The position numbers were made by a program, and so were the translations under genes. A DNA stretch of 64,000 nucleotides from Limnohabitans sp. TEGF004 (lineage in GTDB: Bacteria > Pseudomonadota > Gammaproteobacteria > Burkholderiales > Burkholderiaceae_C), in assembly GCF_027924965.1 (NCBI RefSeq), contig NZ_AP027056.1, forward strand, positions 248,001 through 312,000, given 5' to 3'. Below, piece by piece: positions 8,980 through 16,796 of the stretch. Each line of letters begins with the position of its first letter. The first letter of the stretch is position 1. The notes under the pieces are model-generated. The model worked only from the letters and a program-made list of their open reading frames with translations, ran no database searches and had not been told where the DNA came from.

Positions 8980-9998
8980 AGGGGGGTGTCAAAACCTTGT
9001 GGGTTCATGGATTGCCAGCGCCATGCATCGGCGCACATGCGATCTAGATCGAATTGGGTCTCCCAATTCAACAAGGCTTTGGCCTGTCGCGGGTCGGCCA
9101 AGCACTGGGCCACATCGCCTGGGCGGCGCGGTACGACTTTGTGGGGGATGGGCACGCCGTTGACGCGTGCAAAGGTGTCGACCATGTCTTGCACGCTCAC
9201 GCCACGGCCTGTGCCGAGGTTGACGGTCAGCAACTTAGGTTCGTTCAAGGCGCGCAGCGCTGCCAAGTGGCCAGCCGCTAAGTCGCTCACGTGCAGGTAG
9301 TCGCGCACGCCTGTGCCGTCGGGGGTGTCGTAGTCGTTGCCAAAAATTTGCAAGTGCTCACGCTGGCCCAAGGCCACTTGCGTGATGTAGGGCATGAGGT
9401 TGTTGGGGATGCCGTTAGGCGCTTCGCCCAGCAAGCCGCTTTCGTGCGCGCCCACGGGGTTGAAGTAGCGCAGGATGGCAATGCTCCAACGTGGGTCAGC
9501 CGCGTGCAGCTCGCGCAGCGCGTCTTCGCACATGAGCTTGGTGCGGCCATAGGGGTTGGTGGCGGTGAGGGCTGCGGTTTCGGGGATGGGCACGCTCACG
9601 GGGTCGCCATACACGGTGGCTGACGAGCTAAACACAATGCGACGCACATTGGCGCGGTCCATGGCTTGCAGCAGGTTGATGGTGCCGCTGACGTTGTTTT
9701 CCAGGTAGCGCAAGGGCTGAGCCACCGACTCACCCACAGCCTTGAGGCCAGCAAAGTGGATGACGCCTGCAAAGTCGTAGCGGGCAAATAGGGCATCTAA
9801 GGCGGCAGCATCACGGATGTCGGCTTGCACAAACTCAATTGGGCTGGCGCCCAGCTTGGCCAAACGGTCCAGCACTTTGGGGCTGGAATTGCACAAATTG
9901 TCCAAAATGACCACGGGTTGACCCGCCTCAGCGAGGGTGACGACGGTGTGCGAGCCAATAAAGCCCGTGCCGCCTGTGATCAAAATGGGTTGAGTCAT
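8976..9998 (-). CDS. galE: UDP-glucose 4-epimerase
   Basis: A 340-residue NAD-dependent extended SDR enzyme that interconverts UDP-glucose and UDP-galactose, supplying UDP-galactose for the surface glycans. The N-terminus has the TGGTGFIGSH dinucleotide-binding motif, DNLCNSS after strand 2, the catalytic SSSATVYG segment and NPYGRTKLMCED, which holds the Tyr-x3-Lys pair. Length is normal for GalE. It is the first gene of a minus-strand operon galE, GT/PGT fusion, GT4, with 4-base overlap to the fusion. A promoter is expected in 9999-10136. Confidence 0.96.
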   Translation of the reverse strand: MTQPILITGGTGFIGSHTVVTLAEAGQPVVILDNLCNSSPKVLDRLAKLGASPIEFVQADIRDAAALDALFARYDFAGVIHFAGLKAVGESVAQPLRYLENNVSGTINLLQAMDRANVRRIVFSSSATVYGDPVSVPIPETAALTATNPYGRTKLMCEDALRELHAADPRWSIAILRYFNPVGAHESGLLGEAPNGIPNNLMPYITQVALGQREHLQIFGNDYDTPDGTGVRDYLHVSDLAAGHLAALRALNEPKLLTVNLGTGRGVSVQDMVDTFARVNGVPIPHKVVPRRPGDVAQCLADPRQAKALLNWETQFDLDRMCADAWRWQSMNPQGFDTPL

Positions 9999-10136
9999 GC
10001 TGTTAAAAATTTATAGGTTTTGGTGATTATCCCCTGCGAACATGCGGTCTGCGGCCTAAAATAAATCCAGCTTGCCAGTGCGCACAGTTAGTGCTCTGGT
10101 GGGTGATTTCTATCTTTTTACCTTTTTAGTACTTTC
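9999..10136. other. Divergent intergenic region, galE / NYN-domain gene
   Basis: 138 bases separate two divergent genes, so it should hold a promoter for each. The part nearest galE is AT-rich (TTAAAAATTTATAGG). I cannot assign -35 and -10 boxes with confidence and see no strong palindrome. Confidence 0.4.
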
Positions 10137-10994
10137 ATGAAACGCACACATTCTTCCCACGCTGCAGCGCACGCAGGCGCTGAATCTTGCATTGCCCTCA
10201 TCGACGCCCGTTTTTTGGCGTGGTTGCAAGGCCAAACCGACACCGCACAAGACCACGTGCGCCCACAACTGCACCAGTTGCTGAGCAACGCGCTGGCGCA
10301 TAACAACCTCGATCTGAACGTGCGCCGCATTTATTGGTACAGCGATACACCTGACGAGCAAGCCATTGGCGGCCAAGTGAGTCGCGCTGTGTTGCCACAC
10401 AGCCAAGACGGCGGCTTGTCGATGTTGCGCACTTTGGGCGCAGACCTGAAGCGTTTGGCCGAGCGCGGCGCGTGCGACCACCTCTTGGTGGGCAGCGATG
10501 ACGAACGCTTGATCGGCCTGATTGACGAAGCCCAGCTGCACGGCGTGTCTGTGCACTTGTTGGCTGACGAAGCCTCGCGCAATATGACGCAGCTCAACCG
10601 TGAAGACCCAGGTTGGGCACGCTTGCTGTCGCAAGCCGACCAACGCGTGGTGTTGGGCGCACAAGCATCACGCGATGGTGGCTCACGCCACGCGAGCTCA
10701 ATGCACGCTGTGCCTCAGGTCGACCCTGAGCAGTTGCGCGAACAACTCAACACCGTCATCAACACATGGTGGGCCGACGAGCCCGAAGACCTGCGTGAAG
10801 AGCTTCGCGAAGAGTTGCAAAACACACGCGGTATTCCACAAGAGGTGGACCGCCAGTTGCTGTTGGGCGTGCGTCGCGTGCTGGAGCGTGCGTTGAGCTT
10901 CCAAGAGAAAAAACTCTTGCGCGAAATGGTGCGTGAACTGGTGTTGGGCCCACAGGCGGCAGCCGCTGCACCTGCGGTTGACCACGCTGAATAA
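10137..10994 (+). CDS. NYN-domain (PIN-like) protein of unknown role
   Basis: A 285-residue soluble protein. Residues about 15-180 look like a NYN/LabA-type domain: an N-terminal IALIDARFLAWL strand with an early acidic residue, a YWYSD strand in the middle, and CDHLLVGSDDERLIGLIDEA followed by GVSVHLLADEA, which matches the D-x-LvSgDxD-F-x-pl..a...G..V pattern of the family. NYN domains are metal-dependent RNases related to PIN domains, but RNase activity here is not shown. The C-terminal 90 residues are helical and charged. It lies 36 bases upstream of argB, on the same strand, so cotranscription is likely. Confidence 0.6.
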   Translation: MKRTHSSHAAAHAGAESCIALIDARFLAWLQGQTDTAQDHVRPQLHQLLSNALAHNNLDLNVRRIYWYSDTPDEQAIGGQVSRAVLPHSQDGGLSMLRTLGADLKRLAERGACDHLLVGSDDERLIGLIDEAQLHGVSVHLLADEASRNMTQLNREDPGWARLLSQADQRVVLGAQASRDGGSRHASSMHAVPQVDPEQLREQLNTVINTWWADEPEDLREELREELQNTRGIPQEVDRQLLLGVRRVLERALSFQEKKLLREMVRELVLGPQAAAAAPAVDHAE

Positions 10995-11030
10995 ACCACG
11001 TTGACGACACCCATCACGGAGTTACACACC

Positions 11031-11903
11031 ATGAGCGATTTTTCTCCCGCCGACATCTTGGCCCAGGCGCTGCCCTACATCCGCAAGTTCCACGGCAAAA
11101 CCTTGGTCATCAAATACGGCGGCAACGCCATGACCGACCCCGCGTTGCAAAAAGCATTTGCCGAAGACGTGGTGTTGCTCAAGCTCGTGGGCATGAACCC
11201 CGTGGTGGTCCACGGCGGCGGCCCGCAAATTGAAGGCTTGCTGCAACGCTTGGGAAAAAAGGGCGAGTTCATCGAAGGCATGCGCGTGACCGACGCCGAA
11301 ACCATGGAAGTGGTGGAGTGGGTGCTGGGCGGCGAAGTGCAGCAAGACATCGTGGGATTGATCAACCAAGCTGGTGGCAAAGCCGTGGGCTTGACGGGCC
11401 GCGATGGCGCGATGATTCGCGCCAAGAAGCTCACCGTGCACGACAGCAAAGACCCCAGCAAAACCTACGACGTGGGCCAAGTGGGCGACATCGTCAGCAT
11501 CGACCCCAGCGTGGTGAAAGCCTTGCAAGCCGATGCCTTCATCCCCGTGGTGAGCCCGATTGGTTTTGGCGAGAGCAACGAGAGCTACAACATCAACGCC
11601 GACGTGGTGGCCGCCAAACTGGCCACCGTGCTGAGCGCTGAAAAGCTGTTGATGCTTACCAACATCCGTGGCGTGCTGGACAAACAAGGCGAGTTGATGA
11701 CCGAACTCACCCCGCGTCGCATTGACGAGCTGATTGCCGACGGTACGATCAGCGGCGGCATGATTCCTAAGATTGCTGGCGCGTTAGATGCGGCCAACAG
11801 CGGTGTGAAAGCGGTGCACATCATCGATGGCCGCGTGCCACACGCCATGCTGCTAGAGGTGTTGACCGAACAAGCCTTTGGCACCATGATTCGCTCGCAC
11901 TAA
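11031..11903 (+). CDS. argB: Acetylglutamate kinase
   Basis: A 290-residue enzyme that phosphorylates N-acetyl-L-glutamate with ATP, the second step of arginine synthesis. Start chosen at ATG 11031 because GGAG lies at 11018-11021, nine bases upstream; a TTG 30 bases earlier lacks this. Motifs: VIKYGGNAM for the phosphate-binding lysine and glycines, [10 protein letters not shown] substrate loop, [10 protein letters not shown], and the C-terminal [14 protein letters not shown] segment with the catalytic lysine. Length and order match the family throughout. Regulation by arginine cannot be judged with certainty. Confidence 0.97.
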   Translation: MSDFSPADILAQALPYIRKFHGKTLVIKYGGNAMTDPALQKAFAEDVVLLKLVGMNPVVVHGGGPQIEGLLQRLGKKGEFIEGMRVTDAETMEVVEWVLGGEVQQDIVGLINQAGGKAVGLTGRDGAMIRAKKLTVHDSKDPSKTYDVGQVGDIVSIDPSVVKALQADAFIPVVSPIGFGESNESYNINADVVAAKLATVLSAEKLLMLTNIRGVLDKQGELMTELTPRRIDELIADGTISGGMIPKIAGALDAANSGVKAVHIIDGRVPHAMLLEVLTEQAFGTMIRSH

Positions 11904-11918
11904 CTACTCTTTTACGTT

Positions 11919-12563
11919 ATGTCTGAACACGCGCCCGCTACGCCTGATGATCATGCTGCTGCCGAGGGGGGGCAACCCAAGGTTCGTCAACGCATGAAGC
12001 CGGGTCAACGGCGTGAGCAAATTTTGCAAACGCTGGCGGGCATGCTGGAGCAGCCAGGCACCGAGCGCATCACCACCGCGCTCTTGGCATCTAAGTTGGA
12101 TGTGAGCGAGGCGGCGCTGTACCGCCACTTCGCCAGCAAGGCTCAGATGTTTGAAGGCTTGATTGATTTCATCGAGCACAGCCTGTTCAGCTTGATCAAC
12201 CAAATTGCCGAGCGCGAAGGCGACGGCGCACAAAAGGCCGCACGTATGGTGACGGTGCTATTGCAGTTTGGTGAGAAAAATCCAGGCATGGCCCGCGTGA
12301 TGGTGGGCGATGCCTTGGTGTTTGAAGACGAACGCCTGCACCAGCGCATGAATCAGTTGTTTGAACGCATCGAATCGGCCTTGCGCCAAGTACTGCGTGT
12401 AGCGGCTGAGGCCAACAAGTCGGCCACGCCAACCGCTGATGCACAAGTGCGTGCTGCGGCGCTGGCGGCGTTTGCCTTGGGGCAGTTGCAGCGTTTTGCG
12501 CGTTCGGGCTTTAAGCGCTCGCCGCTGGACCACTTGGAAGCGTCGCTTGCACTGATGCGTTGA
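11919..12563 (+). CDS. slmA: TetR-family nucleoid occlusion factor, SlmA-like
   Basis: A 214-residue regulator. Residues about 25-75 form a TetR-type HTH (RREQILQTLAGML, then TTALLASKLDVSEAALYRHFASKAQMFEGLI). The HTH sequence and the following EHSLFSLINQI helix match the SlmA family, which binds DNA and blocks FtsZ ring assembly over the nucleoid. Members in betaproteobacteria are annotated by homology only; FtsZ antagonism is not shown by sequence. The gene is 15 bases after argB, so it may ride on the same transcript. The N-terminal 20 residues are low complexity. Confidence 0.72.
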   Translation: MSEHAPATPDDHAAAEGGQPKVRQRMKPGQRREQILQTLAGMLEQPGTERITTALLASKLDVSEAALYRHFASKAQMFEGLIDFIEHSLFSLINQIAEREGDGAQKAARMVTVLLQFGEKNPGMARVMVGDALVFEDERLHQRMNQLFERIESALRQVLRVAAEANKSATPTADAQVRAAALAAFALGQLQRFARSGFKRSPLDHLEASLALMR

Positions 12564-12586
12564 TGATGTTTATACTTGTGTAAACA
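12547..12586 (+). promoter_or_regulatory. Putative promoter and operator of mazEF-like module
   Basis: TTGCAC at 12547-12552 and TATACT at 12571-12576 are 18 bases apart and resemble a sigma-70 promoter lying in the end of the slmA gene. A perfect inverted repeat TGTTTA (12567-12572), eight bases, TAAACA (12581-12586) overlaps the -10 box, the expected place for autorepression by a MazE-type antitoxin. Both calls are by eye. Confidence 0.45.
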
Positions 12587-12601
12587 TTGAGAGGTGTCGC
12601 T

Positions 12602-12862
12602 ATGAAAGGCATGATCGCAGCAGAACAAACCGTGCAAGAGTGGGGCAATGGCCTTGGGGTGCGCATCACTGCGCCCATTGCCAAGGCCGCGCATGTGGCA
12701 CGCGGTACGCCGATTAAGGTGGAAGTGGTTGAGGGCGGTTTTTTTGTGCGCGTCTCGGGTAAGCCCAAGTTGTCTTTGGCACAAAAGCTCAAGCAGTTTG
12801 ATCCTCAGGTGCACGGTGGCGAGGTCATGTCCAGTGGTCTTGTCGGCAAAGAAGTTTTTTGA
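12602..12862 (+). CDS. MazE-like antitoxin, AbrB/SpoVT fold
   Basis: An 86-residue protein with the AbrB-type N-terminus: EWGNGLGVRITAPIAKAA is the swapped-hairpin DNA-binding strand (consensus WGNSLAVRIP), followed by GTPIKVEVVEGGFFVRV. The C-terminal part is the toxin-binding tail. Start is the ATG at 12602, with GAGG at 12591-12594. Its stop overlaps the toxin start by one base (TGATG), so the two are coupled. Expected role: neutralise the MazF-like RNase and repress the promoter at 12547-12586. Confidence 0.86.
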   Translation: MKGMIAAEQTVQEWGNGLGVRITAPIAKAAHVARGTPIKVEVVEGGFFVRVSGKPKLSLAQKLKQFDPQVHGGEVMSSGLVGKEVF

Positions 12863-13224
12863 TGGCAACGGTACCTAAAACTTGGGTGCCCGATCGTCGC
12901 GACATGATTTGGATTGATTTCAATCCGCAAGTCGGTGCCGAGATGAAAAACGAACACCCGATGCTTGTGTTGTCAGGTAAGGCGTTTAACGAGCGCACGG
13001 GCATTGTCATTGGCCTGCCGATGACGCATGCGGCATATAACGAAACCAATCCATTTGCTATCAAATACATGGGGCCGAAAGCTGAGGTTGGTTATGTGCT
13101 GACGCATCAACCCAAATCGTTTGATTGGCGCGTGCGTGGTGCGCGGCCTCATCACTGGAAACAGTTGTCTCTTTCTGTGTTTGAAGAAGCCTGCGAAGGC
13201 TTGAATTCAATCATTTCAATTTAA
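12862..13224 (+). CDS. MazF/PemK-like endoribonuclease toxin
   Basis: A 120-residue protein with the MazF core: RRDMIWIDFNPQVGAE, PMLVLSGKAFNERTG, IVIGLPMT and a C-terminal helix. MazF enzymes cut mRNA at short motifs. Residue E27 corresponds to E. coli MazF E24, but the position of the usual catalytic arginine (R29 in E. coli, in an RP dipeptide) is H32 followed by P33. Related sequences with HP at this position appear to exist, so it may be a natural subfamily. It starts at ATG 12862 inside the mazE stop. Confidence 0.85.
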   Translation: MATVPKTWVPDRRDMIWIDFNPQVGAEMKNEHPMLVLSGKAFNERTGIVIGLPMTHAAYNETNPFAIKYMGPKAEVGYVLTHQPKSFDWRVRGARPHHWKQLSLSVFEEACEGLNSIISI

Positions 13225-13249
13225 CTAACCCCACTCCGAAAGCTTCTTT

Positions 13250-14113
13250 ATGAAACTCGTGCGTTACGGCAACCCCGGCAAAGAAAAACCAGGCCTCATT
13301 GATGCCGCAGGCAAGCTGCGTGACTTGAGTAAAGTCATCGCCGATGTGACCCCCGACCAGTTGAGTGACAAAGCCTTGGCTAAGTTGGCTAAGCTCAACA
13401 CAGACAAACTACCCTTGGTCAAAGGCAAGCCCCGCATGGGTTGCCCCGTGGCGAACGTGGGTAAGTTTTTGGCGATTGGCTTGAACTACGCCGACCACGC
13501 TGCTGAAGCTGGCATGCCCATTCCCAAAGAACCCATCGTGTTCACCAAAGCCATCAGCTGTATCCAAGGCCCGAACGACGACGTGATGTTGCCCAAAGGT
13601 TCTGTGAAGTCTGACTGGGAAGTTGAGTTGGGCATCGTCATTGGCACCGAAGCGCGTCATGTGTCGCAAAAAGCGGCGTTTGATTACGTGGCCGGCTATT
13701 GCCTGATTAACGATGTGAGCGAACGCGAATATCAATTAGAACGCGGCGGCACATGGGACAAGGGCAAGGGTTGCGACACCTTCGGCCCCATCGGACCTTG
13801 GCTGGTCACGCGTGATGAAGTGGCCAACCCACAAAAACTCAATATGTGGCTCGACCTCAACGGCGTGCGCATGCAAAACGGCAGTACCAAAACCATGATT
13901 TTTGGCGTGGCCAAAATTGTGAGCTACCTCAGCCAGTTCATGACGCTCAAGCCCGGTGACGTGATCTGTACCGGTACGCCTCCAGGTGTGGGCATGGGTG
14001 TGAAGAAAAATGGAAAGCCAGCGCCTGTGTATTTGAAGCGTGGTGATGTGATGACTTTGGGCATCGAAGGCTTGGGTGAGCAGCATCAGAAGGTTGTGGC
14101 TTTTAAGCTCTGA
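13250..14113 (+). CDS. Fumarylacetoacetate hydrolase family enzyme
   Basis: A 287-residue protein of the FAH superfamily. Motifs: GLNYADHAAEAG with the active-site histidine, a metal-binding ELGIVIG segment (WEVELGIVIG near residues 123-132), SEREYQ and GDVICTGTPPGVG. These enzymes are Mg-dependent hydrolases, decarboxylases or isomerases of small dicarboxylates (ureidoglycolate lyase, 2-hydroxyhepta-2,4-diene-1,7-dioate isomerase, fumarylpyruvate hydrolase, oxaloacetate decarboxylase). Sequence does not decide which. The gene stands alone; the preceding mazF and following convergent ttcA are unrelated. Confidence 0.85.
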   Translation: MKLVRYGNPGKEKPGLIDAAGKLRDLSKVIADVTPDQLSDKALAKLAKLNTDKLPLVKGKPRMGCPVANVGKFLAIGLNYADHAAEAGMPIPKEPIVFTKAISCIQGPNDDVMLPKGSVKSDWEVELGIVIGTEARHVSQKAAFDYVAGYCLINDVSEREYQLERGGTWDKGKGCDTFGPIGPWLVTRDEVANPQKLNMWLDLNGVRMQNGSTKTMIFGVAKIVSYLSQFMTLKPGDVICTGTPPGVGMGVKKNGKPAPVYLKRGDVMTLGIEGLGEQHQKVVAFKL

Positions 14114-14247
14114 CCCTTTTTTGTTTGCTCCGGCTTAGGTGCGTTGCGCACATGAGCTGCGGCGGCTTCCTCATGCTGGAGTAACAGAAATCGTCAGCCG
14201 CCACACCCCATGTACACAACGCTTTGGGTGTTCGCTAAGCAAGAAGC
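14114..14247. other. Convergent intergenic region
   Basis: 134 bases between the FAH-family gene and convergent ttcA. It contains a short hairpin GTGCG-TTG-CGCAC at 14139-14151 and complementary patches on either side, but no clear T-run, so I do not call a terminator. Confidence 0.35.
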
Positions 14248-15150
14248 TTATAGCGACACCACTTGCATCCCTGGCAGCGTAGCCATCGGGAATTCTTCAT
14301 GGTCAAACGCTTTGTCGCCATCCTCTGATGCCACGCCCGTGGTCACCAAGTTTTTGAAATCAAACTTGGTGTGGTCCATCAAGTGCGAAGGCACGACGTT
14401 TTGCATGGCAGCAAACATGTTCTCAATGCGGCCAGGGTGCTTCTTCTCCCACTCGCGCAGCATCTCTCCGACCACTTGGCGTTGTAGGCCGTCTTGGCTG
14501 CCACACAGTGTGCAAGGGATGATTGGGAATTGGCGCACTTTGGCCCAACGCTCTAAGTCTTTCTCAGCCACGTAGGCGAGGGGGCGAATGACCATGTGGT
14601 CGCCGCCGTCGCTCACCAGTTTGGGGGGCATGGCTTTGAGTTTGCCGCCGAAGAACATGTTCAAGAAGAAGGTTTGCAAGATGTCATCGCGGTGGTGGCC
14701 CAACGCGATTTTGTTGCAGCCTAACTCACCCGCCACGCGGTACAAAATGCCGCGGCGCAAGCGCGAGCACAAGCTGCACATGGTTTTGCCTTCGGCAATT
14801 TTGTCTTTGACGATGGAATACGTGTCTTGCGTTTCGATGCGGAACTTCACGCCCACTTGCGCCAAATACTTGGGCAGCACATCGGCAGGGAAGCCCGGTT
14901 GTTTTTGGTCGAGGTTGACCGCAATCAGCTCAAAGCTGATGGGCGCGCGCTGCTGCATCATCAGCAAGATGTCGAGCATGGCGTAGCTGTCTTTGCCACC
15001 CGACATACACACCATGATCTTGTCGCCTTCTTCGATCATGTTGTAGTCGACGATGGCTTGGCCCACTTGGCGGCACAGGCGTTTTTCGAGCTTGTGGTTC
15101 TCGTGCTCGATCTTGATTTGCTTGGGGTCTTTTTCTGCTGTTGTCGTCAT
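14248..15150 (-). CDS. ttcA: tRNA 2-thiocytidine biosynthesis protein TtcA
   Basis: A 300-residue enzyme that thiolates C32 of certain tRNAs using ATP and an iron-sulphur cluster. It has the PP-loop SGGKDS (residues 50-55), the cysteine pairs C125-x2-C128 (TMCSLC) and C213-x2-C216 (IPCTLC), and GHHRDD. ATG at 15150 is used; a GTG 12 bases further upstream overlaps folB and is less likely. It is the last gene of an operon with two FolB-like proteins and a FolM-like reductase; the gap to the previous gene is 5 bases. The C-terminal 20 residues extend beyond the core. Confidence 0.96.
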   Translation of the reverse strand: MTTTAEKDPKQIKIEHENHKLEKRLCRQVGQAIVDYNMIEEGDKIMVCMSGGKDSYAMLDILLMMQQRAPISFELIAVNLDQKQPGFPADVLPKYLAQVGVKFRIETQDTYSIVKDKIAEGKTMCSLCSRLRRGILYRVAGELGCNKIALGHHRDDILQTFFLNMFFGGKLKAMPPKLVSDGGDHMVIRPLAYVAEKDLERWAKVRQFPIIPCTLCGSQDGLQRQVVGEMLREWEKKHPGRIENMFAAMQNVVPSHLMDHTKFDFKNLVTTGVASEDGDKAFDHEEFPMATLPGMQVVSL

Positions 15151-15155
15151 AGGTA

Positions 15156-15524
15156 TTACCACTGTCCTGTTTCCATGCGAATGGCCACTTCGCAGTCTTC
15201 AAAAATTTCGAGCTTGGCGATTTTCACGCGCACGCCCAACACGCCCGGCAGTTGCATGAGGCGGTGGGCGAGTTTTCCAATCAGGGTTTCAAGCAGATTC
15301 ACATGCTCGGCCGTACATTCGCTGATGATGATTTGGCGCACCTTGCGGTAATCCAGCACGTGGCAAATGTCATCATCGTGCGGCAGCAGGGGTTGCGTGC
15401 CAAGGTTTAACTCAGCATCCACTTGAATGGGTTGCGGGTCAATTTTTTCGTGCTCCAAGATGCCGAGGTTGGCATCAAAGCGCAGGCCGGTGAGGTTCAA
15501 AATTTGTGTGCCTTTGCTTGCCAT
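15156..15524 (-). CDS. Dihydroneopterin aldolase family protein (second paralogue)
   Basis: A 122-residue protein of the T-fold FolB/FolX family, starting at ATG 15524, one base after the previous stop. It has the family signature [21 protein letters not shown] with the pterin-anchoring Glu region, [10 protein letters not shown] with the conserved Tyr, [13 protein letters not shown] with the second Glu, and a Lys in VKIAKLEIF. The Lys-Pro pair of standard FolB is Lys-Leu here, so this copy may be an epimerase (FolX-like) or have altered activity. FolB converts 7,8-dihydroneopterin to hydroxymethyldihydropterin. Confidence 0.8.
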   Translation of the reverse strand: MASKGTQILNLTGLRFDANLGILEHEKIDPQPIQVDAELNLGTQPLLPHDDDICHVLDYRKVRQIIISECTAEHVNLLETLIGKLAHRLMQLPGVLGVRVKIAKLEIFEDCEVAIRMETGQW

Positions 15525-15525
15525 G

Positions 15526-15915
15526 TCACAGCACTCCTGGTTTGGCGCGGAACACTTCCACACCCACCGCTTCGCAGTCGGGGTAGACGTCGGGCTTGCG
15601 GGTGGACACGCGCGCGGCCATCACGCCGGTGTGCTCCAGCAAATGCGTGAGGATGTCGTCGCACAAAGTTTCTTGCAGGTTGATGTGGCCTTGTGCGATG
15701 CGTGCGTGAACCACGGCGCGTACGAAGTCGTAGTCCACCACTTCGTCGATGCGGTCGTCTTTGGGGCTGGTGCCCGCGAAGGACACATACAAGTCCACAT
15801 CGATGACGATGCGTTGTGCCGCATGCAACTCAAAGTCGTGAATGCCGATGTGCGCTTGCACGGTGAGGCCGCGCAAAAACAAGCGACGGCAGTTGCGTAA
15901 AAGTTGGTCGTTCAT
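15526..15915 (-). CDS. folB: Dihydroneopterin aldolase family protein (first paralogue)
   Basis: A 129-residue FolB/FolX-type protein. Visible motifs: AHIGIHDFELHAAQRIVIDVDL, VVDYDFVR with the conserved Tyr, LQETLCDDI with the Glu, and VSTRKPDVYP carrying the catalytic Lys-Pro. All the residues expected in a working aldolase are present, so it is the better candidate for folB of the tandem pair. Its start overlaps the stop of the FolM-like gene by 4 bases. It belongs to folate or tetrahydromonapterin synthesis in the cytoplasm. Confidence 0.82.
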   Translation of the reverse strand: MNDQLLRNCRRLFLRGLTVQAHIGIHDFELHAAQRIVIDVDLYVSFAGTSPKDDRIDEVVDYDFVRAVVHARIAQGHINLQETLCDDILTHLLEHTGVMAARVSTRKPDVYPDCEAVGVEVFRAKPGVL

Positions 15916-16739
15916 GATTTGAAAACTTCCTCGACCACAAACATCACATCACGTGCGAGTGGTACCAAATGTTGGCCGTTGTCCACGCGTACCGTGGTGC
16001 CCGTGATGCTGGCGTTGCCCGCCAAAAACACCACGCTGCTGGCCACGTCGGCTGGGTTGATGGGCTGGCGCAGCAAATTGGCGCTTGCGGCGCGGTTGAA
16101 GTTGTCTTGAGTTTGTGGCCCGCTCAGGTACATCAGGCCAGGCGCCACGGCGTTGACGCGCAAGGTGGGCGCGAGCGACTGGGCTTGCAAGCTGACGGCG
16201 CGCTCCAGCGCGAGCTTGGACAGCGTGTACGAAAAATAATCGGGGTTGAGGTTGAACACCTTTTGGTCTAGCACATGGATGACGCTGGGTTTGACCGAGG
16301 TCAGTGCAGGCGCTGAGCTTGCGGCGCTCGCCTTGTCGCCGCTCGGAGCAGATGCCGCGTGAAGCGCCGCCATCCACTTGCCAAAGCGCATAGGCGCCAT
16401 GAGGTTGACCTTGATTTGCGCCAACGCCTGTGCCTCGTCAAAGTCTGCGCCTTCATCGGGCACAAACAACGAGGCGTTGTTCACCACGCATTGCAGCGCC
16501 GTGCCTGCGGTGGCCACAGTCGTGTCAAAAATGCTTTGGCAGCTGGCTTCGTCTTCTAGCTCGCCTTGTACGGCCAAGGCGTCCACACCCAAGACGCGCA
16601 GCTCGGCGCACAGGGCTTGGGCTTGCGCCTCGGAGTGGTTGTAGTGGCACGCCACATTCCAACCCGCGCGCGCGAAGGCGAGGCCGATTTCGCGGCCTAA
16701 GCGAACGCTGCCGCCAGTGATAAGTGCCCAAGAGCGCAT
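15912..16739 (-). CDS. Pteridine reductase-like SDR (FolM-like)
   Basis: A 275-residue short-chain dehydrogenase starting at ATG 16739. The cofactor motif reads TGGSVRLG (residues 8-15), that is TGxxxRxG, the variant found in pteridine reductases and FolM rather than the TGxxxGxG of ordinary SDRs. D158 in HVLDQK and the Y171-x3-K175 pair in YTLSK complete the PTR1/FolM-type active site. The likely reaction is NADPH-dependent reduction of dihydromonapterin or dihydrofolate. It heads the operon with two FolB-like proteins, which supports a pterin role. Residues 128-150 are an Ala/Ser-rich insertion. Confidence 0.82.
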   Translation of the reverse strand: MRSWALITGGSVRLGREIGLAFARAGWNVACHYNHSEAQAQALCAELRVLGVDALAVQGELEDEASCQSIFDTTVATAGTALQCVVNNASLFVPDEGADFDEAQALAQIKVNLMAPMRFGKWMAALHAASAPSGDKASAASSAPALTSVKPSVIHVLDQKVFNLNPDYFSYTLSKLALERAVSLQAQSLAPTLRVNAVAPGLMYLSGPQTQDNFNRAASANLLRQPINPADVASSVVFLAGNASITGTTVRVDNGQHLVPLARDVMFVVEEVFKS

Positions 16740-16796
16740 GGTGTGAGGTGCCTGTGGTGAAAAGTGAGGGGTGGGTCGAGTTACGATCTGCACCCA
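16740..16796. promoter_or_regulatory. Short divergent promoter region
   Basis: 57 bases lie between the FolM-like gene (minus) and the MidA-like gene (plus). Both transcripts must start here or inside the opposite gene. I see no clear consensus boxes. Confidence 0.3.

Noticed and set aside
14114..14247. Possible small RNA or terminator
   Set aside because: Only a short stem and no T-run or promoter; not enough support.
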